DNA of 27,856 nucleotides from Parachlorella kessleri (Eukaryota; Chlorophyta; Trebouxiophyceae; Chlorellales; Chlorellaceae): contig BBXU01001406.1 of the NCBI GenBank assembly GCA_001598975.1, positions 1 to 27,856 on the forward strand. Reading direction: 5' to 3'. The translations under genes and the position numbers were made by a program. This document shows positions 9,701-20,950 of this stretch, one piece after another; positions within the stretch are counted from its first letter, which is position 1, and every line of letters starts with the position of its first letter. The notes below the pieces were generated by a model, which worked only from the letters and a program-made list of their open reading frames with translations, did no database searches and was not told the DNA's origin.

Positions 9701-12141
9701 TGGTAAGGCAAGCTAAGCGGGAGCAGCCCAGAGCAGCACCCCGAAGGAGAGACCAGTGTCGATGGCCGTGTGCACTCACCCGTGTTCCAGTTATGATTAT
9801 TCATTGTTGCATTTACTTCCAGCCCGTCATCCCCGATGCCGTTTTTGGTGAAGCAGTGGTCGGTCGAGAAAAGGAGGTCTGCAAAGGCCGCACAAACCAT
9901 AACTAGGGACCCAGGCTCCTCACCACCATGTCATGAAGGGTGACACAAGTCCAATGATGGGCAGCACAAAGAATCAGCTGATGCTGCACAGAGAAAAAAA
10001 GACCCCACTTCCCCCGCCATGCAAAACATGGTGCGCACGCAGACATACAGATATGGCGCAAGGCCTCGAATTGCCTTCCAGGCACGACTTGCCATGTCAC
10101 AGCATGCACTGTGCAGCAAGTACCCTCCAAACCCAAGCAACTGGCCTGCATGAGGGTGCCTGTCAAAGAGCGGCAGGGGGTCCCGCAGCCAGATAACATC
10201 CGCATCAGAGTACACCACGCTGAAGCCCCTGCAGATCAAGAATGGGCACCACGCCTCTCAAGCTCTGCACAAGACATGCGCCACCTGCCAGGCCTCGTTA
10301 CACTTGCAAGAGATATATACACCCTAATCAGGGGAACGTATCGCCTGCTGCTGAGCTGGGACTGTTGTAGGAAGCAGCCTAACGCCCCACGGAGCAAGTA
10401 CCGGCTGCTGCCAGTGTGGTAGCAGCGTGCCCCTGCAGCAAGCCTCGGCCTCCAAGAAGAAGGGGAGCAGCCTAGCTCTGCCATAACACCAGACCGGCAT
10501 GCTGAGGTAGGCCGCACCCTGCCAGGCCACCACCGGTGGTGGCCGATCAGCAACCAAGCGTCCGTCCGCCATACCACCGCCCCGCCCCACACCCTGACAT
10601 GCTAAGCTCCTCGCCATGCCATGCCGCCCACAATCTGGCCGGCCAGAATCTGCCATGCCGCCCACCCAGGAGCGCCGCCAGCCTCCTCACCAGTCCACGA
10701 TCTGCTCACCAGTCCACGATGTGCTCACCAGTCCACGATCTGCTCACCAGTCCACGATCTGCTCCAGCACAAACACCTTGAGCCACACCACCCGGCGCCA
10801 GCCCTCCTTGCCCCACACAAAGTCCGCAGAGCCGCCTGGCTGGGCAGGGTCTGTCTCCAGCCCTGCAGCAGCGTGAGGCACCCAAACAGGAGGCCGATGT
10901 AGCGGGGCGCTGGAAGGCTGTGCACCGCCCGCACTATGGCAATCAAGCTGGGCGTCCCGTGGCTTGCCGTAGTGCCAGCACCACTCAGGTCACCGCCTAC
11001 TCCTGCTACCTAGCAAACGCAGGCGCAACTATCACGCGGAGCAGTGGATATTCCGCTGCCTGTCTGCTCCCTCAATACCTCTGTTCCTACCATGCTGGTT
11101 GGCTTTCTCCATGTGGGGCCCCAATGTCGGCGTGCAGCAAGGCAGAGAAGTCAGGTACACAGCAAACAGCCAAAGCGCAGCGTCACCCTCGCCGTGCAAC
11201 CCACCCACCTAACTTTTGCACAGCCTCAACCCCATAGTCAAAGCAAGGCACCTGCACGGAGCAAAGCCTGGAAGTCTTTTAGCTTGTGTATACGAGCCCA
11301 CTGCTGAGTGCATTAAGGATTCTAAATTTAGTAGATCTGACAGTGGCAGTAAGGTCTGCACAGCCAGCAAAACCAGCCTTCGTTGCCTTGTCACAGCGCA
11401 TGAAAGGGCCCAGCCCCCCTGAGGGTCCCACCTTGGCATGCGCTAGAAAAGCGGAGGCGTTTCTGTCCACAGCCCCCACCAGGAGGTAGGTCAGTCCGAT
11501 GCGTTGCAGGTGCGCAATCCAGTTGACCCCAAAGTCCAGCTGTGCCCCGTTCAGCAGGCCCAGCATGACTGTCGGCCCAGCACTGGTGCTAGCCTGGGCG
11601 TGCTGCTCAACCAGTTCTCTGCTGAGAGGCGGGCATCGCGAATCGCTGCCAGCGGCTTCCAGGGCTGCTCCAGAAGCAAACAAGCTCACAATGCCAGGGA
11701 CGCCAGCTGTGCTTTGGCTAGACTGAGGTTCATTGACACCCTCGCTGGTGCGCGCAGCAACACTTCCAGCACTGCTCTGCAGCGCCACCTCTTGCAGGGA
11801 ATTCTTCCCTTCTGCCGACGCAGCATCACTGCCAGTTGCTGAGCTGAGCTGTCCAAAGGAGTTGGGCTGGCCTTCCTCCTGAGGGACCTCCGTAAGCCTA
11901 GACCATGTTGCCACTGCGTTAGCTGTTGCAGCCTGCAAGAAGCTTCCACCGTAAAGTTCAGACCCACTTTCCGCAAGGTGCGTTATTAACCCACCCTCCC
12001 TTCAAGCGTACCCACCTTGCCCTGTTGCCTAGCTTTTACGCTGCTCCGTGCGTTCCACAAGATGTAAGCAATCAGTAGTACTAGAGCTGCAGCACCCCAT
12101 ACGTCCCATATTCTTCTTCGTGGCAGCCTCCGGAGCGCCAT
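6800..12141 (-). CDS. XEG113: GT77 glycosyltransferase, XEG113-type arabinosyltransferase
   Basis: Exons in transcript order: 12141-12016, 11932-11374, 10862-10748, 10228-10146, 9878-9780, 9509-9260, 8973-8793, 8410-8264, 8007-7982, 7809-7750, 7529-7409, 7177-6800; 714 aa. A basic N-terminus and one membrane span (residues ~14-29) mark a type II Golgi protein, followed by a Ser/Ala-rich stem. The GT77 core shows VVYSDADVIWLRDPLP with DxD at D275/D277, then LYLGIVPAFLFASGHTYTVQ, GAAGKKARARDAMLWFD, a Cys-rich TCFCERMW/CPTDYLFEP part and a terminal ITGIWCCRWKE. This order matches Arabidopsis XEG113, which adds arabinose to hydroxyproline-linked arabinans on extensins; volvocine and trebouxiophyte walls contain similar Hyp-rich glycoproteins. 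Least certain junctions: the donor after 11374 (weak GT), the donor at 9260, and the start of the last exon. Two introns appear to begin with GC. VPS36 starts divergently 320 bases away. Confidence 0.92.
10686..10761. repeat. Four tandem 19-bp units spanning a 5' splice site
   Basis: Units at 10686-10704, 10705-10723, 10724-10742 and 10743-10761 share the consensus CTCACCAGTCCACGATCTG on the plus strand. The second unit differs at one base (gatGtg). Read on the minus strand, each unit is the end of GT77 exon 3 joined to its donor (GGACTG|GTGAGC). The unit at 10743-10761 holds the real junction at 10748/10747; the other three lie inside the intron. Confidence 0.95.
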
Positions 12142-12461
12142 TCAAGACGCTATTTGGCTGGGGGTGAAGTGATGGTCATGGGTACGTTGGCATGTCGAGG
12201 CGCTGGAAATACCGTGATTCCAGCACTGAGAAACTCAAAGCCATATGGGTCAATTCACAGCTCAGACACCCGCAATGTGGAGGAACTGCGATCCAAGGGT
12301 ATCAAGGATACCCAAGGTGGTTGCGTCGATCAAATCGAGTCAAGCATGCCAGCTGCGCCACGTCGCCCGGTTCATTGCAACATACGCCAAAGCCCTAGGC
12401 GCTGCCAGCGCAGCGCGGTGGCAACAGTGGCTGAGTGCGGTCCTAGTCATGCGCTGGTAGA
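12142..12461. promoter_or_regulatory. Divergent intergenic region, GT77 / VPS36
   Basis: These 320 bases separate the start codons of the minus-strand GT77 gene and the plus-strand VPS36 gene, so both promoters and 5' UTRs must fit here unless an upstream non-coding exon exists. I see no TATA box or clear repeated element. The frame of the VPS36 start has a TAG at 12444-12446 and no other ATG before 12462. Confidence 0.5.
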
Positions 12462-15400
12462 ATGCGTTTGCATCCAATTCGCACGGCCGATCAGTCCAAA
12501 CCCCTTTTGGTGACGGGAGAAGTGGAAAAGCGCTCCCTAGAGAAGGTAATTTGGATCAGGCAGCCTTGACCAAATCTCTGGACGGTGATCAGCTCAACTA
12601 CCTGCCTCGGTGATGTAGGTCGACTTACACTTTGAAGAGGTGGGGGGAGTTGAGCAGTTTCTCAGCGACGAATACAAGGTGGGAGGGTGGTGGTCCCACC
12701 TCCGCTTGTCCTAAGCCTGGCAACTGCAAAGCCTGCTATGTTTTCTGGGGGAACGACCAGCGGGGGCAAGACTGCTTGCACTGACTCGCTTCCAACCAAC
12801 TGTCTCAACCTTTGTCCTGATCCTGCAGCTGCCCTACTAGAATATATCTTGCTGCCTGTATGTGCCGTCTCATGTGTTCATGCTGCGTCACAGGGAGGCA
12901 GCGTGGTGTTGACGTCACTAAGGCTGATATGGATCAACCAGCAAAAAGCCGGCAGCTACGGTGCTTCGTGCGCCGTCCCTTTGTTTGCTATTTCCGAGAC
13001 AGAGGTGAAGATGTCCCGCTTTCTGGCTTCACGAGTCAAGCTGGTTGTTCAGCTGGATGACCAGGGCTACCCTACCGCAGGTGGGGAAGAGGCTTGTTGA
13101 TGGTGCGGTGCAAGAGAAGTACAGTGTTCAACTGCAGCATAGTCCAAGTACACGCCGCCTAGTGAACAGCAACTTTGCCACTTTTTGCGATCCCATCTCA
13201 ACCGGCCCCTGACTCGAGACGCTGCACCTCTGCGGCATGCCAGAACCACAGCCGGCAATGCAGACGCCGCAAGCATTTGCCTCCCTCCTAGGACGTGGGA
13301 CTGAGCAAACAACCTAGACTTGTCCACCACCGCAGCCGGGCTATGGCTCCTCACTGCCCCATGGCCTCAGCCTCTGCTCAGTTCCTTGCTCCTGCAGACC
13401 CTAGGAGGATTGCCAAGGTGGAGAAGCTGAAGCTGGTCAGCCGGTCCAGCAGCCTCGAAGCCTGGCACTCCAGCCTGCAGGAGGTGCTCGGAGAGAAGGC
13501 CTGGTCTCGCGCACCCCCTGGCGAGCGGTTGTCCCCAGAGCGCTCCCAGCGCTCCAGCCAGTCGCTCATGTCGCAGCGCTCCCTGACGGCATCCTCAGTG
13601 GGTGGGCGGTCGCGTGGCGGCGGCGCCGAGGGCTCGGGATCGCTGCCGAGGGTACCGTCCTTCCACCGGCGGACCAGCAGCGGCGGCAGCGGCTCGCCGC
13701 CGCGCGTGCCGTCAGCGCAGCGGCTGTCCGGCGCCGGCGGGGGCTCGCCGCCGCGAGGGTTGCTGCTTGAACGGCGGCCGTCGCTGACCTCCCAGCAGCA
13801 GCAGCAGCAGCAGGGCAGCGGCCAGGGCAACTCTCCGCAGCGCGGCGTGCCGCCGCTCGAGCGGCGGCTGTCCGGTTCCGGCGGCGGGTCCCAGTATGGC
13901 GGCCTACCTTCGCCGCCGCGCCTGCCTTCTCCCCAGCGCGTGCCCTCTGGCTACGGCTTGCCGCGGCCGCAGCCGTCGCCGCCGCGCATGCCGTCGCCGC
14001 AGCCACTCCTGGTTCCTGGGCCGCAGCCGGACCCTCTGGCGGTGCATGAGCTGACCGGCATGGGGTTCCCGGCACACCATGCCGCCAATGCGCTCATGGC
14101 CACTGGGAATGCAGGTTGGTGCCGAGTCGTGTGCACCATCTCTGTTGGGGACGTGCAACCCTCCCTGGCATAGGCCCAGCCCACAAAATATCATAGCGTT
14201 CACTTCCACCGATATGTTGTAATCTAGGCAATCCAATACTCATCTCACAGCAGCCCTTAGCGGCGCCCTGGTAGTGATTTGGTGCTTCTTGCTTGCAGGT
14301 GTTAACCCTGCTCTGGACTGGCTTCTGGCAAATGCTGGCTCGCCTCTGCTCGAGCAGCCGGGTGCTTTTAGCCCCAAGCCAGCCTACGCGACGCAGCGCC
14401 CGGCCCCACTTTCTCCTATGCCAGGAGGCCCCTCCAACTGGGGCGCTGGCCCAGCAGATGCCTCTGCCGCGGATTTCAGCCCTTTGGGGGCAAGCATGGC
14501 AGCGCTGCAGGGAGGCATGGGGGGAGGCGGCTCGCCATACCAGAGCCCAGCGGGGTACGGCAGCGTGCAGCCAGGTAGGAGCAGCAGCTGCTTGTTCAAG
14601 TGGGGAGTATCACGCGTGCTGTGCCTGGCGGCCGGGTGGCTAGGCAGAGGTGTGGTGGGCGGCGGGTCTTTCCCTCATGGTGCCATGCCCTAGTGGATCA
14701 TAAGCATTAAGCCGACGGGCAGCCAGGAGAGCTCGAGTTGTGTGTATGTCTTGGAGGACAGCCCCGCATGGAGTGTGCACATGTAGTGTCTGTCATCAGA
14801 AGTGCGGTTGCGCTGCTGCAGGGTGGGTTCCAGGAGGTGCAGGGGCAGACGCCACCCTCAACCCCATGCTGGCGGGGATGAGCGTGGGCGGTGCCATCGC
14901 ATCCATGGAGGTGTACCCGCAGCCAGGGGGGCAGCAGGGGGCGCAGAGGCAGCTGTCCCTGGGGAGTGTGGGAGTGGGGGGTTTGCTGAAGAGAGAGGAG
15001 CGAAGGGCTGCGGAGACGGAAAAGTGAGTGGTGCTGCTGCAGCAGCACAGTGGAACGCGTAGGAGGGTAGTGTTTTGCGGTCAGCGGGCTTCATTTCTGG
15101 TCCAAACTGGGGAGCCGCCACTGCAGTGGGCATGCAGGGTAAAGATGTATGCGCCGGAGTGTTCTCAACTAGCTGCACATGTTATATGCCTTTGTGCACA
15201 GCAAACTGTCAACTTCTTGCCACCTTGCCTCCCCCCAGAAAATGGTGGCCTGGAGGGAGGAGTTCTCTTGAGGGAAACTTGGTGATAGAAGCAGGGCTAG
15301 ATGGACTACGTTGGTTTCTTTGGTGCGGTTGTGCGTTGGCCAGCAGCCCTGCTTCCCACCATTTATGCTTGCAGCACCATGGAGCAGGCATTTTCGGACC

Positions 15401-17040
15401 TGAGCAACCTCATGGGCAAGGCGGCTGACATGGTGGAGTTGGCAGAGCGCTTCCGGTCCCACATGAATAGGAGAGATGGAACAGGTGAAGGCCGGGGGAT
15501 TACAGAGGCACCAGGGAAAGCCTGCTTGGTGGGTTGTGGTTGTCTTCTCACCTGATAACAGTAGCCATTAGCGAGGCAGGATGCTTTTGCATGCACCTGG
15601 CTGACAACCATGTGTCCAAAGGCTGTCGCTTGTATCCCACCGCTGCCTTGCTATCCTAAGCCCGTCAGGTATGGCAGGACACATGAATCATACAAACCCC
15701 GAAGGTGCTAGTTTCAACCTGATATGCATGTGGTGCGGTACTCTGCAGGGAGCGCAAGCGATGCCGGCAGCGATGCCGAGGAGCTAGATGCGGAGACGGC
15801 CCTAGACCTGCTGTCGCTGGGTATTGTCAACCCAGTGACCAAGGAGTCGGCTGGCGCACAGTATCAGCAGCAGCTGGCGCGACAGGTAGAGCTGCAGGAT
15901 AGGGATGGCTGTGGGGCATGCGGGGTAGGGCGGGGTGGGTCGGTGAGTGAGCGGAGGGCGGGGCGGGGATGAGGGTGTGGCTGGACCAAAGCTCGCGTGC
16001 TCTTCCGCCAGTCAGAAATATTCCTGGGGAGATGACGGCCAGCTGCTACTTGTGTGAGGGTTCAAAGACGCACCTTTGAAGTGCCCAACCTCTTCAGCAG
16101 CTGCAGCTCCAGCACAGGTAGAAACATCCTCCCGCCAACCTGCCTGCCGTTTCCTACTGGCTGGACCATGGTGCAGCTGGCAGACTTCTTGAAGGGTCCC
16201 GTGGAGAAGCTTGGTGGCCTGATGCCGCTGCCAGACGTGTACTGCCTGTTCAACCGCGCCCGGGGCGCAGAGCTGGTGTCTCCTGATGACGTCCTGTCAG
16301 CTGTCAAGCTCTTTCCCACCATCGGCGCCCCCTTACAGGTGGGGGCAGGGTAGGAGGGTGGCTTGCGTGCCGCTGAGCATGTGGTTTGTCATACACAGCC
16401 CCCTTTGGAAACAGGGAGAGTGGTCAGTGCGAGTGCTCAGTGAGAGTGGTGTGCCAAGTCATGATACACCATAAGTCTCTATCAGTGCTATCGCTTGAGC
16501 GCGAACCCCTTACAGCATCCACTGACGGCTTGCCCCCAGGGGAGATTCCGTACGGAGTATATCACAGCCGGTTGTGTTGGGAAACCACTGACCAGAGGGC
16601 TTCAGCAGCTGGGTCACCCCTTCCTCGACTCTTCCCTGCCATTGCATTTGCACTTGCAGCTGCGAGAGTTTGGGTCAGGTGTGAAGGTGGTCCAAGCTGC
16701 GACCCACAGCGATGAGCAGGTGTGCCGCCAGCTGGCAGCCATGGTGGCACCAACGCAGCAGGAGCAGCAGGCGACCCCCCAGGACCACCACACTGACAGC
16801 AGCAGCAGCAACCCCAGCGCCAGCAACAGCAGCACCGACAGCAGTAGCAGAAGTGATGACGCCGCGGGGCTGGGGCCTGGCATTACATCCACTGATGTGG
16901 CTGCTGCCATGGCAGTGCCGCTGGCAGTGGCATCGGAGCACCTGCTGATGGCAGAGGCTAAGGAAGTGCTGTGCCGGGACGACGGCCCTGAAGGGCTGCG
17001 CTTCTTCCGCAACTTTTTCAGAAACCCGTGGGCCCACTGA
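12462..17040 (+). CDS. VPS36: VPS36, ESCRT-II subunit, with UBA-containing insert
   Basis: Exons: 12462-12545, 12619-12678, 12894-13080, 13398-14114, 14299-14574, 14822-15023, 15375-15484, 15749-15885, 16177-16338, 16660-17040; 771 aa, phases consistent. VPS36 is the ESCRT-II subunit that helps sort ubiquitinated cargo into multivesicular bodies. The N-terminal GLUE domain (residues ~15-145) contains VVLTSLRLIWIN. Residues ~150-320 are a Ser/Arg/Pro-rich linker with repeated SPPRVPS-like motifs and seven CAG-encoded Gln. A UBA domain follows at ~326-362 (MGFPAHHAANAL...ALDWLLANA). The EAP30 region begins near residue 510 (MEQAFSDLSNLMGKAADMVE) and includes IVNPVTKESAGAQY and YCLFNRARGAELVSPDD. 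The final winged helix ends LCRDDGPEGLRFFRNFF. Human and plant VPS36 are roughly half this length; the excess is the linker and UBA plus a Gln/Ser spacer between the two winged helices. Confidence 0.94.
13793..13813 (+). repeat. (CAG)7 tract in VPS36 linker
   Basis: Seven CAG triplets encode seven Gln in the disordered linker between the GLUE and UBA domains of VPS36. Confidence 0.9.
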
Positions 17041-17682
17041 AGGCCTGTCTTTATAAATAGAGTGTGCCAGGCAGCGTGCTGCAAATAAAGGAGCCCGCAA
17101 GGTGGGATAAGCGTGTGTTTAGAAGTGCCGGAGATGCCTAGGATCCCGTGTGACAGGCAGGCAGCGCTAGGTGTCACAGGTCAGTCGGCAGCAACTCTGA
17201 GTGACTATTATGCCTAGTATATGAGTAGAATGCCTATGACACTAGTAGTCGCAACCTAATATGCCCATTAATAGTTGGAACAGCTAGTATAGACAGTGGG
17301 GACAGCTTACGGTTGAGAGTTTTGAACGGACAGGCTAGTAAAATGCAACTGGTCCTCATCCTTAACTGGAGGTCGAATGTGGGTATTGCACTGGTCCGTT
17401 GTGAACCGACCTCAGTGACAGATCTAGTCCAGGTCCACCTGTGAACCGCCCCAGGACAGGTGTAAGTGTGCCACTTGTCAGGTCCCAGCAGGATCAGATG
17501 CTTGTGAAATTGAGCTGGCTGCATCAATCGTAATCTTGAAGCTTTTCAATTCGCTCAATGCTGCTCTATAGTAAGGTATTGAGATCGCAACGAGCCCTAT
17601 CGTCCTGCAACATGATCATGCTTGCCTACTAGCGACGAGATCCTTAGGAACGTGACCTCCTCGTTGATAGGACCGACCGGCA
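17041..17682. other. VPS36 3' UTR and SEC12 upstream region
   Basis: The first ~50 bases are the VPS36 3' UTR with its AATAAA. The remainder is the upstream region of the SEC12-like gene, with no coding-like frame. I see no clear promoter element near 17683. Confidence 0.5.
17084..17089 (+). terminator. Polyadenylation signal AATAAA of VPS36
   Basis: The exact AATAAA lies 44 bases past the VPS36 TGA, a normal position for a short 3' UTR. Confidence 0.5.
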
Positions 17683-20351
17683 ATGCGCAAACCCAAGGAG
17701 CCGGCCCACAAGTATGGCGCTGCTCTCTATGGGGCGGTCTGGCTCCCTGGAGAGTTCGCCTTCATGGCTGGGGGTGGAGGGCACGGGCTTGAGGACAAGT
17801 AAGGGCTTGAGAAACGCCCTGCCTGCCGCCTCTGGGCCTAGCAGTGATCGCCCAGGCTGGAGCACAAGGTTGAAGGCTGAATCCCCGGTCTGTGAGCGCA
17901 GGATAGTTGTTGTCCGCTGTGCTGGCGGCCAGCCGTCAGAGGAGATTGGCAAGCTAAGCCTGGGCAAGGGCCGCACGCCTTATCGCATGCTGGCGCACCC
18001 GTCCGGCCGGCAGTTTGTGTTTGCCGACCAGCCCAAGGGCAACCTCCATAGGGTGGACGTAGCGCAGCGGCCACACAGCGAGCCACCAGAGCTTGTGCTT
18101 GACCCAGGTTTGCTACATGCATCTGCTGGGTATTGCCAGCTAGCTGGCTCACACCTTGGCACTGGCCGCTTGGAAGGTTGCCTGAGGCCCAGGGAGTGAG
18201 GCTGACTTGTGGCATAGGCCTGCCAGGGTACCTGGTGTAGTAGCGCCGCAACGATGACGTGTGGATGCGCAGGGGGGCAGGTAGAAACCTTGGCTGATGT
18301 GTGTCCTGCACACCAGACTGCCCTTGCAAACACCTCCATCATTGTCTAGCGCTGATTTTCTATTGACCGTATGACTGCGACTTCGCATGCAATGCAGGCG
18401 ACTTTGCCGAGCGAGCCAGCCCCCTTGCAGCCATCAACTGCCTGGCATTCAGCCGTGACGGCCGGGTTCTGGCCCTGGGTGGAGAGGATGGCAGCATCAC
18501 GCTGCTGGACTGGCCCTCACTCACGCAGCGGCAGAAGTGGGTCGCTTCGACAACAGAGATCCGCACGCTGGAGGTCAGGCGGGGCCTGCTGGCGCCTTCT
18601 AACAGTGTCGCACAACTGCCTCCTTTGCGTTGCACTGTTTAGCCGACCGCAACCTTGAAGGGTGGCAGAGGACGACGCAGTGGTGGCCCAGCTTGGCATG
18701 GCACAGTTGCTTGGCCGCCTAGGCGCGGGACAAACACGGGCAGCAGCACTCCCCGCTGAATGTGTGGGGCGGAGTGCTAGCTGTTGCTGCCTCCATACGC
18801 GAGGTCAATGCAGGTCATGCTGTGCTGTGCAGATCAGCGCCCCACATGGCAATGGTGCAGTGCTCAGCATAGACCAGTCGGGGGCGTGCATCATCTGGGA
18901 TGCTCGTAATGGCGAGGAGATCTTGCAGCTGAAGCAGCCTACAGGTGCGTGCTGCTGCCCACTTGGGAGGGCGCCAGTCTGAGTGCCAGGGCAGGGCGGG
19001 CCAGGCCTGTGAAGTGGTGCAAGGCTTTTAGAAACAGGACTCGATATTTGATATGCCGCCTGCCCTGGCAGGCTTTGTAGATATGGCGGGCGTGCAGGCT
19101 GGCAGGCAGGCAGGCACGTCTCTTGCTGGGCCTGTGCCGAAGTGTCGGGCAGCCGCTTGCCTGATTGGCATTGTGAATGCTGTCCTGTTCTAGCTGGGGT
19201 TGAAGCTCCACCTAGTGGGCGGCTGCCCTTGTTGGTAAGGGTGGCAGGTGGCAGGTAGTGCGAACAGAGAGTGAGAGACGAACTGTACGGACAGGGCTGG
19301 AGGACTGGATGACTGGCAAGTGGTTGCGAGTGTTTCTGTCCCTGCCTGCAGACATGCCACGCAGCAAGCCCCTGTGGGGCCGATTTGTCCTTCACTCGGA
19401 TGGCGCTATCTCCTTATTCCTTATCACAGTGTGGAGGCAGGAAGGCTACCTGCAGCAGTGGGTGCAGGTGCGGTCCCCAGCACCCTGCGAGTGGGTTTTC
19501 GAGCAATACGTGCACAAAAGCTGGGTGTGTCTTGCCTGCCTGCTGACTTGTAGCAGGGGTCAAGCCAGCAAGTCCTGCCTGCTTAGCCACCATTCCCCCC
19601 CCCGGTCCAGGGCCGCCTTGCAAGGAGTGGAACAGAGGGCGGGTGGCGCTTGCTGTGGTGCAGGATGAGACGGGGGACATCCAGTATGTGCGGCGGCGCA
19701 GGCTGGCAGATGCGCCCTGCCCCATAGCTGACATCAGCCCCTGGGGAGACCTTATAGCCTGTGGCTCGTCAGAAGGTGTGGCCGGGCCAGGGACCCAGAT
19801 GAAACTTTCACTACTGCACAACTGCACAGCGGCGGGCAGGGTAATGTGCAGAAGGGCGGCAGGCTGATGTCAAGCAGGACACCTTGTGCCCTGGAATGTC
19901 ACTTCTGCCTTTGCTTTGGTACCCCTCCCATGCTCCTGTAAAAGACGCTGCGCCTGTGACTGTAAGCTCGCTCTATCTGCTGCGCGTCGCAGGGGACATC
20001 GTTGTGGTGTCCACCCAAAGCCTGAAGCCGGTGCGGTACGTGCGGGGAGCCCACATGGTGTACGGCACAGCTGTGTCCTTCTCTCCGGACGCCTCCGCCC
20101 TCCTCTCTGTCTCCTCGGATGCCAGCGCGGTCGTGGTGCCCTTGAGGAGGGGCGCAGCAGGCATAGCGGGGGACAACAGCGGGGGAGGGGCGCTTGGGGT
20201 GGTGCTGACCGTCCTGGCGGTGCTCATGGCGCTGGTGGCGGTCGTGCTGGGGCTGTACATCCGCTTGCGGCCCACAGAGCTGCCTCCCTGGGTGCCGCCA
20301 GAGCTGGTGGGCTTGATCACCGGGCAGCCGGTGTACATGAGCGTGGGCTGA
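17683..20351 (+). CDS. SEC12: SEC12/PREB-type ER WD40 protein (SAR1 exchange factor)
   Basis: Exons: 17683-17798, 17902-18107, 18398-18573, 18833-18944, 19352-19461, 19664-19775, 19993-20351; 396 aa, normal for the family. SEC12 is the ER exchange factor that loads SAR1 with GTP and starts COPII coat assembly. The N-terminus YGAALYGAVWLP and the Gly-rich loop AGGGGHG match the first blade of SEC12 proteins. WD40 blades follow (INCLAFSRDGRVLALGGEDG, SIDQSGACIIWDARNGEE, ISPWGDLIACGSSEG). The PREB-like YVRGAHMVYGTAVSFSPD leads to a single C-terminal membrane span (about LGVVLTVLAVLMALVAVVLG) and a short lumenal tail. The ATG at 17683 is chosen because the family motif begins ten residues later. 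The Asn that follows the Gly-rich loop in yeast and plant SEC12 appears to be Asp here, near residue 38. The exon 5 donor (TGG|GTGCAG) is the least certain junction. Confidence 0.9.
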
Positions 20352-20950
20352 TGGCGTCGACAACCCCTGACCGCTGCAGACCTGACTGTACTGCTCTGTG
20401 GAGCAGATGCGGCTGCCAAGTGCTTGTTATCTCCAACACCGTTGAGCCCACAGCACCTTGATCGATTGGTAGTACGATGCTAAATGCAACAGAGCGCAAT
20501 GTGGTAAATGTGTTTGTCAATGGCGGCAGGTACGACCAGCGAGTAGGTCGCTGTGAACCATACCGTCACGGCTAGATGTGAGGTGTACTCCATCCATAGC
20601 ATGATGTTGACCCCATGTTTACGTGGAGATCAGTCATACGCGAGGGTCCTAGCTATCATGGCCTGCCAGGAAGGAAGCCCATAAACACTGCAAGTCAGAA
20701 AGTGGCCCATTGGGGGCTGAATGTTGGAAGCTGTACATGCTGCACTGGACGAATACGGCTCAAAAGATAGATGCAATGGGCACCCACACAGCAAGCTGTC
20801 AAATGGCTTGGCTGCCATAGGACCAAGAATAGCAAACAACCACCCCAGACTTGTGGAAAACTCAGTAATGGGAAGGCAACACGTGCCATGGGCAAGACAC
20901 TTTATGCAGATCCGCTGGAAAAGCCACAGACAGAGTTTGTGAACTCTTCC
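20352..20950. other. Convergent 3' regions of SEC12 and CHRD genes
   Basis: This spacer holds the 3' UTRs of two convergent genes. It is lower in GC than the exons. I see no AATAAA on either strand, no coding-like frame and no repeat. Confidence 0.5.

Noticed and set aside
17052..17060. TATAAATAG, a perfect TATA-like sequence
   Set aside because: It lies in the VPS36 3' UTR, about 620 bases before the SEC12 start codon and just before an AATAAA, so a promoter role is unlikely.
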